Assembly: GCA_964646405.1 (NCBI GenBank)
Contig: CAZYDV010000371.1
Coordinates: 1-5,784, forward strand
Length of the DNA stretch: 5,784 nt
DNA from: CAKZSB01 sp964646405
GTDB lineage: Bacteria; Pseudomonadota; Gammaproteobacteria; Granulosicoccales; Granulosicoccaceae
Direction: 5' to 3'
This document shows, piece by piece, positions 1 to 5,522 of the stretch (position 1 is its first letter; each line of letters starts with the position of its first letter). Below the pieces are notes generated by a model. It worked only from the letters and a program-made list of their open reading frames with translations, had not been told where the DNA came from and did no database searches. A program made the translations under genes and the position numbers.

Positions 1-279
1 GCTTCGATCTCTGCGAGCTTGACTTCCTTTTGGGGGCACTCGCAGGTCCAGCCAGGGAGAGATGATGCCGGTCTCAAGTTCGGCATCGGGCCCCATCAAT
101 AGCTGCGCCATGATTTGCTGTGTCCAGGTGGTGCCGGATTTCCCGTAAGTTGACACGATCACGTCGTCGTCGCGGAATTTGAAATCGTTCCAGATCGTCG
201 AGTCAAAATGGTTGGTTTGTATTTCCCTTGTCTTTTGCGGGATAGCTGGAATCGCGGCACCGTTAGTATCATTACTCAT
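1..279 (-). CDS. Sulfotransferase family protein, N-terminal 93 residues (C-terminus outside window)
   Basis: Probably transfers a sulfonate group from PAPS to a hydroxyl or amino acceptor; the acceptor cannot be told. The frame is open from an ATG at 279 to the window edge. The PAPS-binding loop reads TYGKSGTTW at residues 44-52, preceded by the hydrophobic strand DDDVIVS. Lys47 and the Thr50-Thr51 pair are the expected PAPS-binding residues; Gly46 replaces the more usual Pro of YPKSGTTW. It is followed by TQQIMAQLLMG, the helix typical of the family, and by ISPWLDLR. The start is supported by a GAGGAG ribosome site at 288-293, eight bases upstream. It lies downstream of the GntR gene on the same strand across a 129-base gap, so it may have its own promoter. 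The family assignment is firm; about two thirds of the protein is not visible. Confidence 0.88.
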   Translation of the reverse strand, partial: MSNDTNGAAIPAIPQKTREIQTNHFDSTIWNDFKFRDDDVIVSTYGKSGTTWTQQIMAQLLMGPDAELETGIISPWLDLRVPPKGSQARRDRS

Positions 280-408
280 CGACTGTTCTCCTCTTCGGTA
301 TTACCGGGACAGCAGCGGTTGCTGAACGGCAATACGGCTTTCGGTAAAACAACTGTGGATATACAACATTGGTATCATCATTCATCGGTAGAGATTACGG
401 TTGAACAC
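280..408 (-). promoter_or_regulatory. Leader of the sulfotransferase gene, with TCGGTA repeats and an operator half-site
   Basis: This gap between the regulator and the sulfotransferase holds TCGGTA three times in the same orientation (295-300, 341-346, 385-390), with steps of 46 and 44 bases. The first copy is part of an 11-base palindrome, CGGTATTACCG (296-306), just upstream of the ribosome site. TATACAAC at 360-367 is identical to the right half of the regulator's best operator (1195-1202), but its left half does not match. No convincing -35/-10 pair or U-tract terminator was found. The regulatory role is inferred. Confidence 0.3.
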
Positions 409-1134
409 TCAGGTGGCAACCAGCATTAACCCGGGCACCTGTTTGGCAAGATCCGGTTTCTTCTGGATAACAAAATCCAGATTTTTTCTTGCCAGGCGTG
501 CGTGTTCACGGGTTAGTGCTTCGGCGCGCGAACCTTCTCTTCGTCGAATGGCCTCGAAAATCGCCTGGTGCTGTTGCTGGCCGACTTTGAGCGAATCCTG
601 AAAGTCCGGTATCACCGCCTGGCCGTGCAGAAAAGCACTGGGCGAGGCGAGCGGCAGCCGTGCGACGCGATCAATTTCGCGAACCAGCGTGGCGCTGCCT
701 GCAAGATTGCCCAGTAGATCGTGGAACAGCGTGTTGAGCTGGAGATAGTGTTCAAAGTCTGGCGTGCCGGTTACTGCTTCATCCAGACGTGCAAGAAGAT
801 CTTCCATCTCGACCGATTTTTCAGTTGATATGCCACGCTCTGCTGCCAGCCTTGCAGCGGTGCCCTCGATCACGCCTCTGAGCTCAATGGCATCCTCGAT
901 ATCGCGCATGGTCAGGCTGACCACGCGATAGCCACCGGCATCTATGCGAATCAGCAAGCCTTCGTCCACCAACCGCGACATGGCCTCACGCAGTGGTGTT
1001 CGGGATATTCCCAGGCGTGCGGCGAGGGCGATCTCTGGCAGTCGCGCATCGGCGGCGAACTCGCCATTTAACACTAGAGCGCGCAGCCCAAGCAGGCCTT
1101 TATCAGATTGGGATAGTCGCTGTGAACCTGCCAT
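409..1134 (-). CDS. GntR family transcriptional regulator, FCD (FadR) subfamily
   Basis: A 241-residue one-component DNA-binding regulator, of normal length for the subfamily. Residues about 11-72 form the winged helix-turn-helix, with the recognition segment LAARLGISRTPLREAMSRL (38-55) and the wing GLLIRIDAGGYRVV. Residues about 80-225 form the all-helical FCD effector domain. Its metal/ligand site is visible as N134-x3-H138, H189 and H211, with the spacing known in this family; the first ligand is Asn where Asp is more usual. Such regulators normally bind small carboxylic acids and are mostly repressors. The start at 1134 is the first ATG after an in-frame TAA, but no clear Shine-Dalgarno site precedes it. 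It is divergent from the aconitase X genes, with TGTATACA palindromes between them, so autoregulation and control of acnX are likely. The effector is unknown. Confidence 0.93.
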   Translation of the reverse strand: MAGSQRLSQSDKGLLGLRALVLNGEFAADARLPEIALAARLGISRTPLREAMSRLVDEGLLIRIDAGGYRVVSLTMRDIEDAIELRGVIEGTAARLAAERGISTEKSVEMEDLLARLDEAVTGTPDFEHYLQLNTLFHDLLGNLAGSATLVREIDRVARLPLASPSAFLHGQAVIPDFQDSLKVGQQQHQAIFEAIRRREGSRAEALTREHARLARKNLDFVIQKKPDLAKQVPGLMLVAT

Positions 1135-1169
1135 GGATGAAAGTTAGACTCGTTGAGCACAGTGGTTTG

Positions 1170-1185
1170 GCAGATGATCATCTGC
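1170..1185. promoter_or_regulatory. Perfect 16-bp palindrome, possible operator or leader hairpin
   Basis: GCAGATGATCATCTGC reads identically on both strands. Its centre is 19 bp from that of the TGTATACA operator at 1191-1202, and it lies 36 bases upstream of the gntR start, within the likely gntR leader. In RNA it could fold as a 6-bp stem with a GAUC loop. It does not resemble the GntR site, so a second regulator or an RNA hairpin are both possible. Confidence 0.4.
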
Positions 1186-1190
1186 TGTTG

Positions 1191-1202
1191 GTTGTATACA
1201 AC
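1191..1202. promoter_or_regulatory. Predicted GntR/FCD operator, site 1
   Basis: GTTGTATACAAC is a perfect 12-bp palindrome of the TTGTATACAA type commonly seen for FCD-subfamily GntR regulators. It overlaps the -10 end and probable transcription start of the proposed gntR promoter, a position suited to autorepression. That the neighbouring regulator binds it is inferred from motif type and location. Confidence 0.6.
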
Positions 1203-1230
1203 TGTACGCCTGAGAGTGCCTTTTTTGCAA
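1201..1230 (-). promoter_or_regulatory. Candidate gntR promoter
   Basis: On the minus strand, TTGCAA (1225-1230) could serve as -35 and TACAGT (1201-1206) as -10, separated by 18 bases. Each hexamer matches the sigma70 consensus at four of six positions. Transcription would start near 1194, inside operator site 1. This is a weak promoter by sequence, and the call rests partly on its relation to the operator. Confidence 0.3.
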
Positions 1231-1253
1231 ATATATTAAGGCTGTCGGAATTT

Positions 1254-1265
1254 TATGTATACAAT
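1254..1265. promoter_or_regulatory. Predicted GntR/FCD operator, site 2
   Basis: TATGTATACAAT contains the same palindromic core, TGTATACA (1256-1263), as site 1 and matches it at 9 of 12 positions. The outer left half is degenerate. The centres of the two sites are 63 bp apart, close to six turns of B-DNA, so dimers on both would face the same side of the helix. It could overlap a weak plus-strand -10 (TATACA, 1258-1263) for the acnX operon. Confidence 0.5.
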
Positions 1266-1353
1266 TCGAGAGATCGACTGTGGAGGCAATGGACTGTTCT
1301 CGCGCGATGAGAAGATGCGCTGTGTGGCAACATCGCGTACAGGCTCTGTCGTG

Positions 1354-1387
1354 ATCGTTGACCTGTCTTATCGTTGACCTGTCTTAT
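1354..1387. repeat. Perfect tandem duplication of a 16-bp unit
   Basis: ATCGTTGACCTGTCTT occurs at 1354-1369 and again at 1370-1385 without any difference, followed by AT that starts a third copy. Each unit carries TTGACC, similar to a -35 hexamer. The first TTGACC (1358-1363) is followed after 18 bases by TCTTAT (1382-1387), a weak -10 match, so the duplication could create or alter a promoter toward acnX. Perfect identity suggests a recent slippage or a site kept in two copies. Confidence 0.85.
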
Positions 1388-1575
1388 GGTTGCGGCTTGG
1401 GTTGGTTCAATGGCTACGGATATTGTCGAGTTGGCTGTAGCCTCATTGTGCGCCGGTTGAACGGCTAACCACTTTGGATTGCTTGCTGCCCTGTGTGCCA
1501 TCCAGCGAGAGGGAAGCGCAGGCAGAGCTTGCCGTTGCAGGAAAGTTAAGCCTCATCGAAACCGACCAGCCGGTT

Positions 1576-1601
1576 CATGAGCCGTGAGAAGGCGGCTGAT
1601 G
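1576..1601. promoter_or_regulatory. Imperfect dyad upstream of acnX
   Basis: The arms CATGAGCCG (1576-1584) and CGGCTGATG (1593-1601) are inverted repeats with one mismatch, separated by eight bases. The dyad ends 37 bases before the acnX start and abuts TAATAT (1602-1607). It could be an operator or an RNA stem in the leader. No regulator can be assigned. Confidence 0.35.
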
Positions 1602-1638
1602 TAATATTGCAACCTGTCTCAACCTTTGAGCGCCAACG

Positions 1639-2880
1639 ATGAAACTATCCACGCACGCGCAAGCCATGCTCGCCGGAGAACTGGGCCCGGCACGCCGCTG
1701 GGCAGTGGAGCACCAGATTCAAATCGGCCGTATGTTCGATGCGGCCGATATGGTCGCGGTCAGTCAGGCCCACATGATGGCTGATCCCGAATCAACCGGG
1801 GTCGCGGGTGTTGAGTTGGTTGAAAGCTTCGCGGCATTGCCGGCAGAGCAGCGTCGCGTGGCTATCCCTATGATCACTGACCCGCGTGGCGTCGATCTGA
1901 ACTACTATGACCCGCTCGGCCAAACTGAAGAGATGGCCAATCTGGAGCGGCGTTTTATTGCGGCCTGCCGGGCGATGGGTATCGTGATGACCAACACTTG
2001 TATTAACTATCAAACGGTGATGCCACCGGTACGCGGTGATCACGTGGCCTATGGCGATACCGGTGTGGTGATCTATTCCAACAGCTTTTGTGGGGCACGT
2101 TCAAACTTCGAGGGCGGACCGTCGGCGCTGGCGGCCGGGCTCACCGGTTTTACGCCACGCTATGGATTGCATCTGGATCAAAACCGCGTAGCGACCCGGC
2201 GATTTGTGGTCGAGTCGCAACCGCGTGAGCTGACAGAGTGGGGTGTGCTTGGTGCGGTGATTGGCAGGCGCGCTGGCTCCTACTGGGAGGTGCCGGTCAT
2301 AGAGGGCATTGATCAGGTGCCAACTTCCGATGCCGCAAAACATATGGGGGCAGCCATGGCAAGTTATGGCTCGACGCCGCTGTTTCATATCGTTGGTGTG
2401 ACGCCGGAGTGCAACAGCCTGACCGATGTAGCGGGTGAAAAACTGCCGATTGAAAGAATAACTGAACAAGACATCGCGCAACTACGTGGCGCCTTTGGTG
2501 CGGCAGGTGAAAAAGTTGATGTCGTGGTGTTCGCTGCACCGCAGCTTTCACTGGTAGAAATGCAAAGTGTGGCTGAACTGTGCCGTGGCAGAAAACTACA
2601 TCCACACACCAGTATGCTGGTCTGTACACCGGCGAGTGTTTATGTCGATGCGCAGCAAGCCGGGTTCATTGAAGACATTGAGCGCTTTGGCGCGCGCGTG
2701 TTACAGGGCACTTGTTTCTATCAGCAGTATGCTCGGGAGATTCGCGAGGCCAACGGCTGGACTCGGCTTTTAAGCAACTCGACCAAAATCGTCAATATTC
2801 TAGGAGGCTATGGCTATAAGCCTGCGCTGGCGTCGATGGCGGCATGCGTCGATGCCGCCGTTGCCGGGGAGGTCGTCTGA
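1639..2880 (+). CDS. Aconitase X large (catalytic) subunit, AcnX/DUF521 family
   Basis: A 413-residue iron-dependent dehydratase subunit of the aconitase superfamily. Known AcnX proteins are the archaeal mevalonate 5-phosphate dehydratase and bacterial cis-3-hydroxy-L-proline dehydratases; the substrate here is not evident. Family marks are the N-terminal AQAMLAGELGPARRWAVEHQ (8-27), AHMM near 45-48, TDPRGVDLNYYDP (80-92), the long motif GARSNFEGGPSALAAGLTG (152-170), and LSNSTK (378-383). Candidate metal-ligand cysteines are C121 (TNTCINYQT), C151 (SNSFCGARSN) and C359 (QGTCFYQQ). In many relatives the first and last motifs are TCxPY and DTCP, so the prolines are missing here. The start fits the family N-terminus; only a weak GAG precedes it. 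The C-terminus carries the ribosome site of the small subunit, and the two form one enzyme. It may be regulated by the divergent GntR protein. Confidence 0.9.
   Translation: MKLSTHAQAMLAGELGPARRWAVEHQIQIGRMFDAADMVAVSQAHMMADPESTGVAGVELVESFAALPAEQRRVAIPMITDPRGVDLNYYDPLGQTEEMANLERRFIAACRAMGIVMTNTCINYQTVMPPVRGDHVAYGDTGVVIYSNSFCGARSNFEGGPSALAAGLTGFTPRYGLHLDQNRVATRRFVVESQPRELTEWGVLGAVIGRRAGSYWEVPVIEGIDQVPTSDAAKHMGAAMASYGSTPLFHIVGVTPECNSLTDVAGEKLPIERITEQDIAQLRGAFGAAGEKVDVVVFAAPQLSLVEMQSVAELCRGRKLHPHTSMLVCTPASVYVDAQQAGFIEDIERFGARVLQGTCFYQQYAREIREANGWTRLLSNSTKIVNILGGYGYKPALASMAACVDAAVAGEVV
2866..2872 (+). promoter_or_regulatory. Ribosome binding site of the AcnX small subunit
   Basis: GGGGAGG lies seven bases before the ATG at 2880, inside the end of the large-subunit gene. 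The stop TGA (2878-2880) and start ATG (2880-2882) share one base. This strong site with a stop-start overlap indicates translational coupling and roughly equal amounts of both subunits. It also fixes the start at 2880 rather than an in-frame ATG at 2844. Confidence 0.85.
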
Positions 2881-3293
2881 TGGCGATCATATTGAAATGC
2901 CATGTTGGCATTGGCCCGACGGTGCAGGGCGAGGCATTGGTCGCCAATGATAATTTTTCTGCCCGCTATGATCTGGATCGCATCAATGGCGTGTTCTCGC
3001 GCCCGGAACATGCGCTGGCCGGGCAGAGCTACGTGGATAAAATCGTGGTTTTAAATACAGCGAAAGGTGGAGTGGCTACCGCATGGATGCTGTACGAGAT
3101 GGTCTCCCGTGGATTGGCGCCCAAAGCGTTGCTGTTGAATACCGCCAACACCATACTGGCGCAGGGTGCAGCGCTGGCCAACATGGCTTTGTGTGATCGT
3201 TTTGAAGACGGGGATATTACGACACTGATTCAGTCGGGCGAAAAGCTCTTGGTCGAACCTGAAAAGGGTCAGGTTCGGATGCTGAGTAACTGA
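2880..3293 (+). CDS. Aconitase X small (swivel) subunit, DUF126 family
   Basis: A 137-residue swivel-domain subunit that should complete the active site of the upstream large subunit. Family features are the opening beta strand with CHVGIGPTVQGEALVA (8-23), FSARYDLDRINGVFSRPEHALAGQSYVDKIVVLN (26-59), and a closing segment with GAALANMALCDRF (97-108). Where characterised AcnX small subunits carry a serine-rich motif of RGSSSGS type, which supplies the catalytic base, this protein reads KGGVATA (62-68) and then WMLYEMV. Thr67 is the only hydroxyl residue in that stretch. Either another residue takes the role or the chemistry differs from known members. A 9-bp perfect hairpin lies in its last codons, and a larger nested hairpin follows the stop. 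The assignment to the family is firm; the substrate is unknown. Confidence 0.88.
   Translation: MAIILKCHVGIGPTVQGEALVANDNFSARYDLDRINGVFSRPEHALAGQSYVDKIVVLNTAKGGVATAWMLYEMVSRGLAPKALLLNTANTILAQGAALANMALCDRFEDGDITTLIQSGEKLLVEPEKGQVRMLSN
3254..3277. repeat. Perfect 9-bp inverted repeat in the 3' end of the AcnX small-subunit gene
   Basis: CGAACCTGA (3254-3262) and TCAGGTTCG (3269-3277) can pair perfectly around the six-base loop AAAGGG. No T-tract follows on either strand, so it is not a classical terminator. It precedes the larger hairpin at 3299-3355 by 22 bases and could form in transcripts from either side of the convergent pair. Confidence 0.5.
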
Positions 3294-3298
3294 GATTG

Positions 3299-3355
3299 GG
3301 TGGCGTCAGGCGACTGTGCTGCTGCCATCAGTACAGTCGATAAGCCGACGTCACC
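3299..3355. terminator. Nested hairpin between convergent operons, probable bidirectional transcript end
   Basis: Two stems nest in the 79-base gap between the AcnX small subunit and the dehydrogenase. The inner stem pairs CGACTGTGCTG (3311-3321) with CAGTACAGTCG (3329-3339) over a seven-base loop, with one G-U wobble. The outer stem pairs GGTGGCGTC (3299-3307) with GACGTCACC (3347-3355), again with one wobble. Position and symmetry suit termination or 3'-end protection for both converging operons. A U-tract is missing on both strands, so factor-independent termination would be weak. Confidence 0.5.
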
Positions 3356-3372
3356 TCCAGTTGTACATCGAG

Positions 3373-4089
3373 TCAGCTGTTAACCAGCCCACCGTCGATA
3401 TTGATCAATTGCCCGGTGATGTAGCTGGCATCGTCTGACAGCAGGAAGGCGAGGACCGCAGCGACTTCGCGCGCCTCGCCCAGCCGCCCCAGTGGCACAC
3501 TGTCTGTCAGGGCCTGTTCGTCGCGGCCAGCCATGACGGTTCGGAGCATCGGGGTTTCGATCAACCCGGGTGCTACGGCGTTAACGAGGATCCCGCGCCT
3601 TGCCAGTTTTCTCGATAGCGATCGCGTCAGCCCGACCAGTGCGCCTTTGGCCATGGAATAGGAGACGTTATCCGCGGCCCCGCGATTGAAAGCCAGTGAA
3701 GAGGTGAAGACGATTCTGCCGTGATCGCAGATTCGCGTCTCGACGGCTGCGCTGATGTCGTAGGCGTTGGTCTGGTTGTGCTGAATAGTGCGGTCATACA
3801 CTTTTCGGCCGTTGGCATCGAGACGGTGGAATTCGAAAATACCGGCCAGGTGCACCAGCGCATCGATGCGATCGGAAGGGAGTGCCGCGGCACAGGCGTC
3901 GGGCGTATCGAGCAGGCTCGCGCAGATAGTGGTGTCGGGCGGAAGATCGCGCTGCATGGCCGCAATTCTTGATTGATCGACATCACACAGGTGCAGCCGC
4001 CAGCCAGTGTCAGCCAGCCGATTGGCCAGCGCGATGCCAATACCGCCGGCTGCGCCGGTGATGACGGCGCACTTTTTCTGCTTGGTCAT
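3373..4089 (-). CDS. Short-chain dehydrogenase/reductase (SDR), NAD(H)-type
   Basis: A 238-residue classical SDR, normal length, expected to oxidise an alcohol or reduce a ketone in the cytoplasm. The Rossmann glycine motif is TGAAGGIG (11-18). Asp36 at the end of the second strand (LCDVD) favours NAD(H) over NADP(H). The usual NAG after strand 4 reads LAG (81-83). The catalytic set is Asn105 (probable), Ser131, Tyr144 and Lys148 (YSMAK), followed by NAVAPGLIETPM and the FabG-like C-terminus SYITGQLINIDGG. GGGGAG at 4096-4101, six bases before the ATG, is a good ribosome site. It starts 18 bases after the SHMT-like stop, so the two are probably one operon, and it may act on that enzyme's product or on a ketone or alcohol of the same pathway. 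FabG-like annotation by similarity would be misleading. Substrate unknown. Confidence 0.9.
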   Translation of the reverse strand: MTKQKKCAVITGAAGGIGIALANRLADTGWRLHLCDVDQSRIAAMQRDLPPDTTICASLLDTPDACAAALPSDRIDALVHLAGIFEFHRLDANGRKVYDRTIQHNQTNAYDISAAVETRICDHGRIVFTSSLAFNRGAADNVSYSMAKGALVGLTRSLSRKLARRGILVNAVAPGLIETPMLRTVMAGRDEQALTDSVPLGRLGEAREVAAVLAFLLSDDASYITGQLINIDGGLVNS

Positions 4090-4107
4090 TCTGCGCTCCC
4101 CAACGTG

Positions 4108-5472
4108 TCAACAGATGTAGTGCAGCGTATCAAATTGTTCACGAAGCGCGCGGGTTTTATCGGCAAGTGCTGCCGGCTCGTTCGACTGAATTGCCGTGGC
4201 AAGGTGTTTTGCAATGGCCACCACATTGGTTGCTGTAACGCCCCAGCGAACAAGCTCCGGTGTACCGATCCTGAGGCCATTCATATCATCTGCCACCGGT
4301 TCACCCGGAAGTCCTATGCCACACGCAAGAAAACCTGCTTGTCGGATTTTTTTGGATAGGGTTTGGCCGCCACCCAATGCGTTGGCGATGACGGCGAACT
4401 GATGAGAGCGGGTGAATCCGCGTTCGGCTGCAAAAACCGGCAGGCCTTCGTTGTGCAGCGTCTGTGCGAATTGTTGGGCAACGGCAATCATTTGTGCGGC
4501 GTAGGCGGCGCCGTGTTCGCGCCAGTCGAGCATGCTAACGGCCAGTGCCGCGGACTTGGCTGCATCGAAGTTGGCCGTCATGCCGGGGAAGGCGATTTCA
4601 TCCAGCCGTTTTGCGATTACATCGTCATTGCTGACAATCAGGCCGCTGGCCGGACCACCCAGGCTTTTGTAGGTGCTCATGGTCATCAGGTGTGCACCTT
4701 CCTGCAACGGGTTTTGCCATGCGCCGCCGGCGATGATGCCGCACTGATGTGCCGCATCGAACAGCACCTTCGCACCCACTTCATCGGCGATTGCCCGCAC
4801 CTGATTAACCGGATGTTCAAACAGATTCAGGCTGCCGCCAACGGTGATCAGTTTGGGTTTTTTTTCCTTCGCCAGGGTTCGAAGCGCGTCGATATCGATG
4901 GTATAACCCTTATCATCGATCGGTGCGTAGATGATGTTGAGTCCGTAGAGACCGGCGCAACCCGTATTGTCGTGAGTGACGTGGCCACCGATTGTGGGCG
5001 GTGGCACGATGATGGTATCGCCGGGTTGGCAGGTCGCCATGAAGCCGTACAGATTGGCCATGGCACCTGACGGGACGCGAATCTCTGCAAAGCGGGCTTT
5101 GAAAACCTCTGCGCACAATTCGGCGGTGATTACTTCGATCTCTTCAATCGCCTCCAGTCCCATCTCATACTTGTCACCCGGGTAGCCAAGTGACGGGCGC
5201 GAGCCGATGCGCGAGGACAACATGGCCTCGGCACGCGGATTCATCACGTTGGTGGCCGGGTTCAGGTTGAAGCATTCACGCTCGTGAATGTCGCAGTTTT
5301 TTTCCACCAGGCTATCGAGCTTGGCAAGCACACTGTCAGTGCTCTGCCGTGCGGTTTGGCTGGCGATTCGCTGCACCAGTGTCTCGCTGGCTGCGGGGAC
5401 CCATTTTCGTTCCGCAAGTGTCATGGCCTGCTCCGGTAAAAGTAGTGCGAGTATGTCAATCGGCTGTTGCAT
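4108..5472 (-). CDS. PLP-dependent serine hydroxymethyltransferase-like enzyme (probable aldolase or lyase)
   Basis: A 454-residue fold-type I PLP enzyme related to SHMT. Residue numbers are from the ATG at 5472. The cofactor site is intact: phosphate-loop PSGAMAN (134-140), His164 in GGHVTHD stacking on PLP, DAAH with Asp239 and His242, Schiff-base Lys269 in MSTYKSLGGPASG, and substrate-carboxylate Arg401 in GLRIGTPELVRWG. Compared with E. coli GlyA, Glu57 is Leu95, Tyr55 is Pro93, Tyr65 is Glu103, His228 is Tyr268 and Arg235 is Ala275. Loss of these residues argues against normal folate-dependent serine-glycine exchange; cleavage of a beta-hydroxy amino acid or a related lyase or transaldolase reaction is more likely (inference). 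An alternative start at 5424 has a better ribosome site (GGAG, 5431-5434, six bases away), and a TTG at 5478 is also in frame. It heads an operon with the downstream dehydrogenase. Confidence 0.85.
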   Translation of the reverse strand: MQQPIDILALLLPEQAMTLAERKWVPAASETLVQRIASQTARQSTDSVLAKLDSLVEKNCDIHERECFNLNPATNVMNPRAEAMLSSRIGSRPSLGYPGDKYEMGLEAIEEIEVITAELCAEVFKARFAEIRVPSGAMANLYGFMATCQPGDTIIVPPPTIGGHVTHDNTGCAGLYGLNIIYAPIDDKGYTIDIDALRTLAKEKKPKLITVGGSLNLFEHPVNQVRAIADEVGAKVLFDAAHQCGIIAGGAWQNPLQEGAHLMTMSTYKSLGGPASGLIVSNDDVIAKRLDEIAFPGMTANFDAAKSAALAVSMLDWREHGAAYAAQMIAVAQQFAQTLHNEGLPVFAAERGFTRSHQFAVIANALGGGQTLSKKIRQAGFLACGIGLPGEPVADDMNGLRIGTPELVRWGVTATNVVAIAKHLATAIQSNEPAALADKTRALREQFDTLHYIC

Positions 5473-5522
5473 TTGCAAAGCCGGGTTGTTGTAGTCGCCG
5501 CTGGTTTTCAGGCTGAGCTGAA
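5473..5522. promoter_or_regulatory. Short divergent region between the SHMT-like and hydrolase genes
   Basis: Only 50 bases separate the two divergent starts, or 98 if the SHMT-like protein begins at 5424. Promoters for both must lie here or inside the gene ends. No TGTATACA-type operator and no convincing -35/-10 pair was found, so control by the GntR protein is not supported for this side. Confidence 0.3.

Larger units (their letters stand above)
1135..1638. promoter_or_regulatory. Divergent intergenic control region between gntR and acnX
   Basis: These 504 bases contain no gene I can support. The gntR-proximal 130 bases are AT-richer and hold two TGTATACA palindromes, a 16-bp palindrome and a candidate gntR promoter. 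The remaining 370 bases, leading up to acnX, hold a 16-bp tandem duplication (1354-1385) and an imperfect dyad (1576-1601). If the acnX promoter lies near the operators, its mRNA would carry an unusually long leader of about 370 bases; otherwise a second promoter lies nearer the gene. TAATAT at 1602-1607 is a possible -10 there but lacks a convincing -35. Confidence 0.6.

Noticed and set aside
1289..1354. Possible 21-residue leader peptide starting MDCSRAMRRC, preceded by GGAGG
   Set aside because: The ribosome site is only two bases from the ATG, and the peptide shows no run of regulatory codons or attenuator structure.
1253..1501. An 82-residue open frame on the minus strand in the gntR-acnX gap
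   Set aside because: It has no recognisable domain and a low-information composition, and it covers an operator and the tandem repeat. It is probably a chance frame.
2101..2629. Several minus-strand frames of 74-126 residues inside acnX
   Set aside because: They are antisense shadows of a well-conserved gene, rich in His, Arg and Cys without domain pattern.
3299..3372. Classical intrinsic terminator
   Set aside because: The stems are good but no run of T follows on either strand, so only a non-canonical bidirectional terminator is proposed.
4363..5070. A 235-residue open frame on the plus strand
   Set aside because: It lies fully antisense to the SHMT-like gene, whose protein shows clear family motifs. 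The plus-strand product shows none.
5448..5465. TTGACA on the minus strand just inside the SHMT-like gene, resembling a perfect -35
   Set aside because: No -10 lies at 16-18 bases. The hexamer comes from Ile-Asp-Ile codons if translation starts at 5472.
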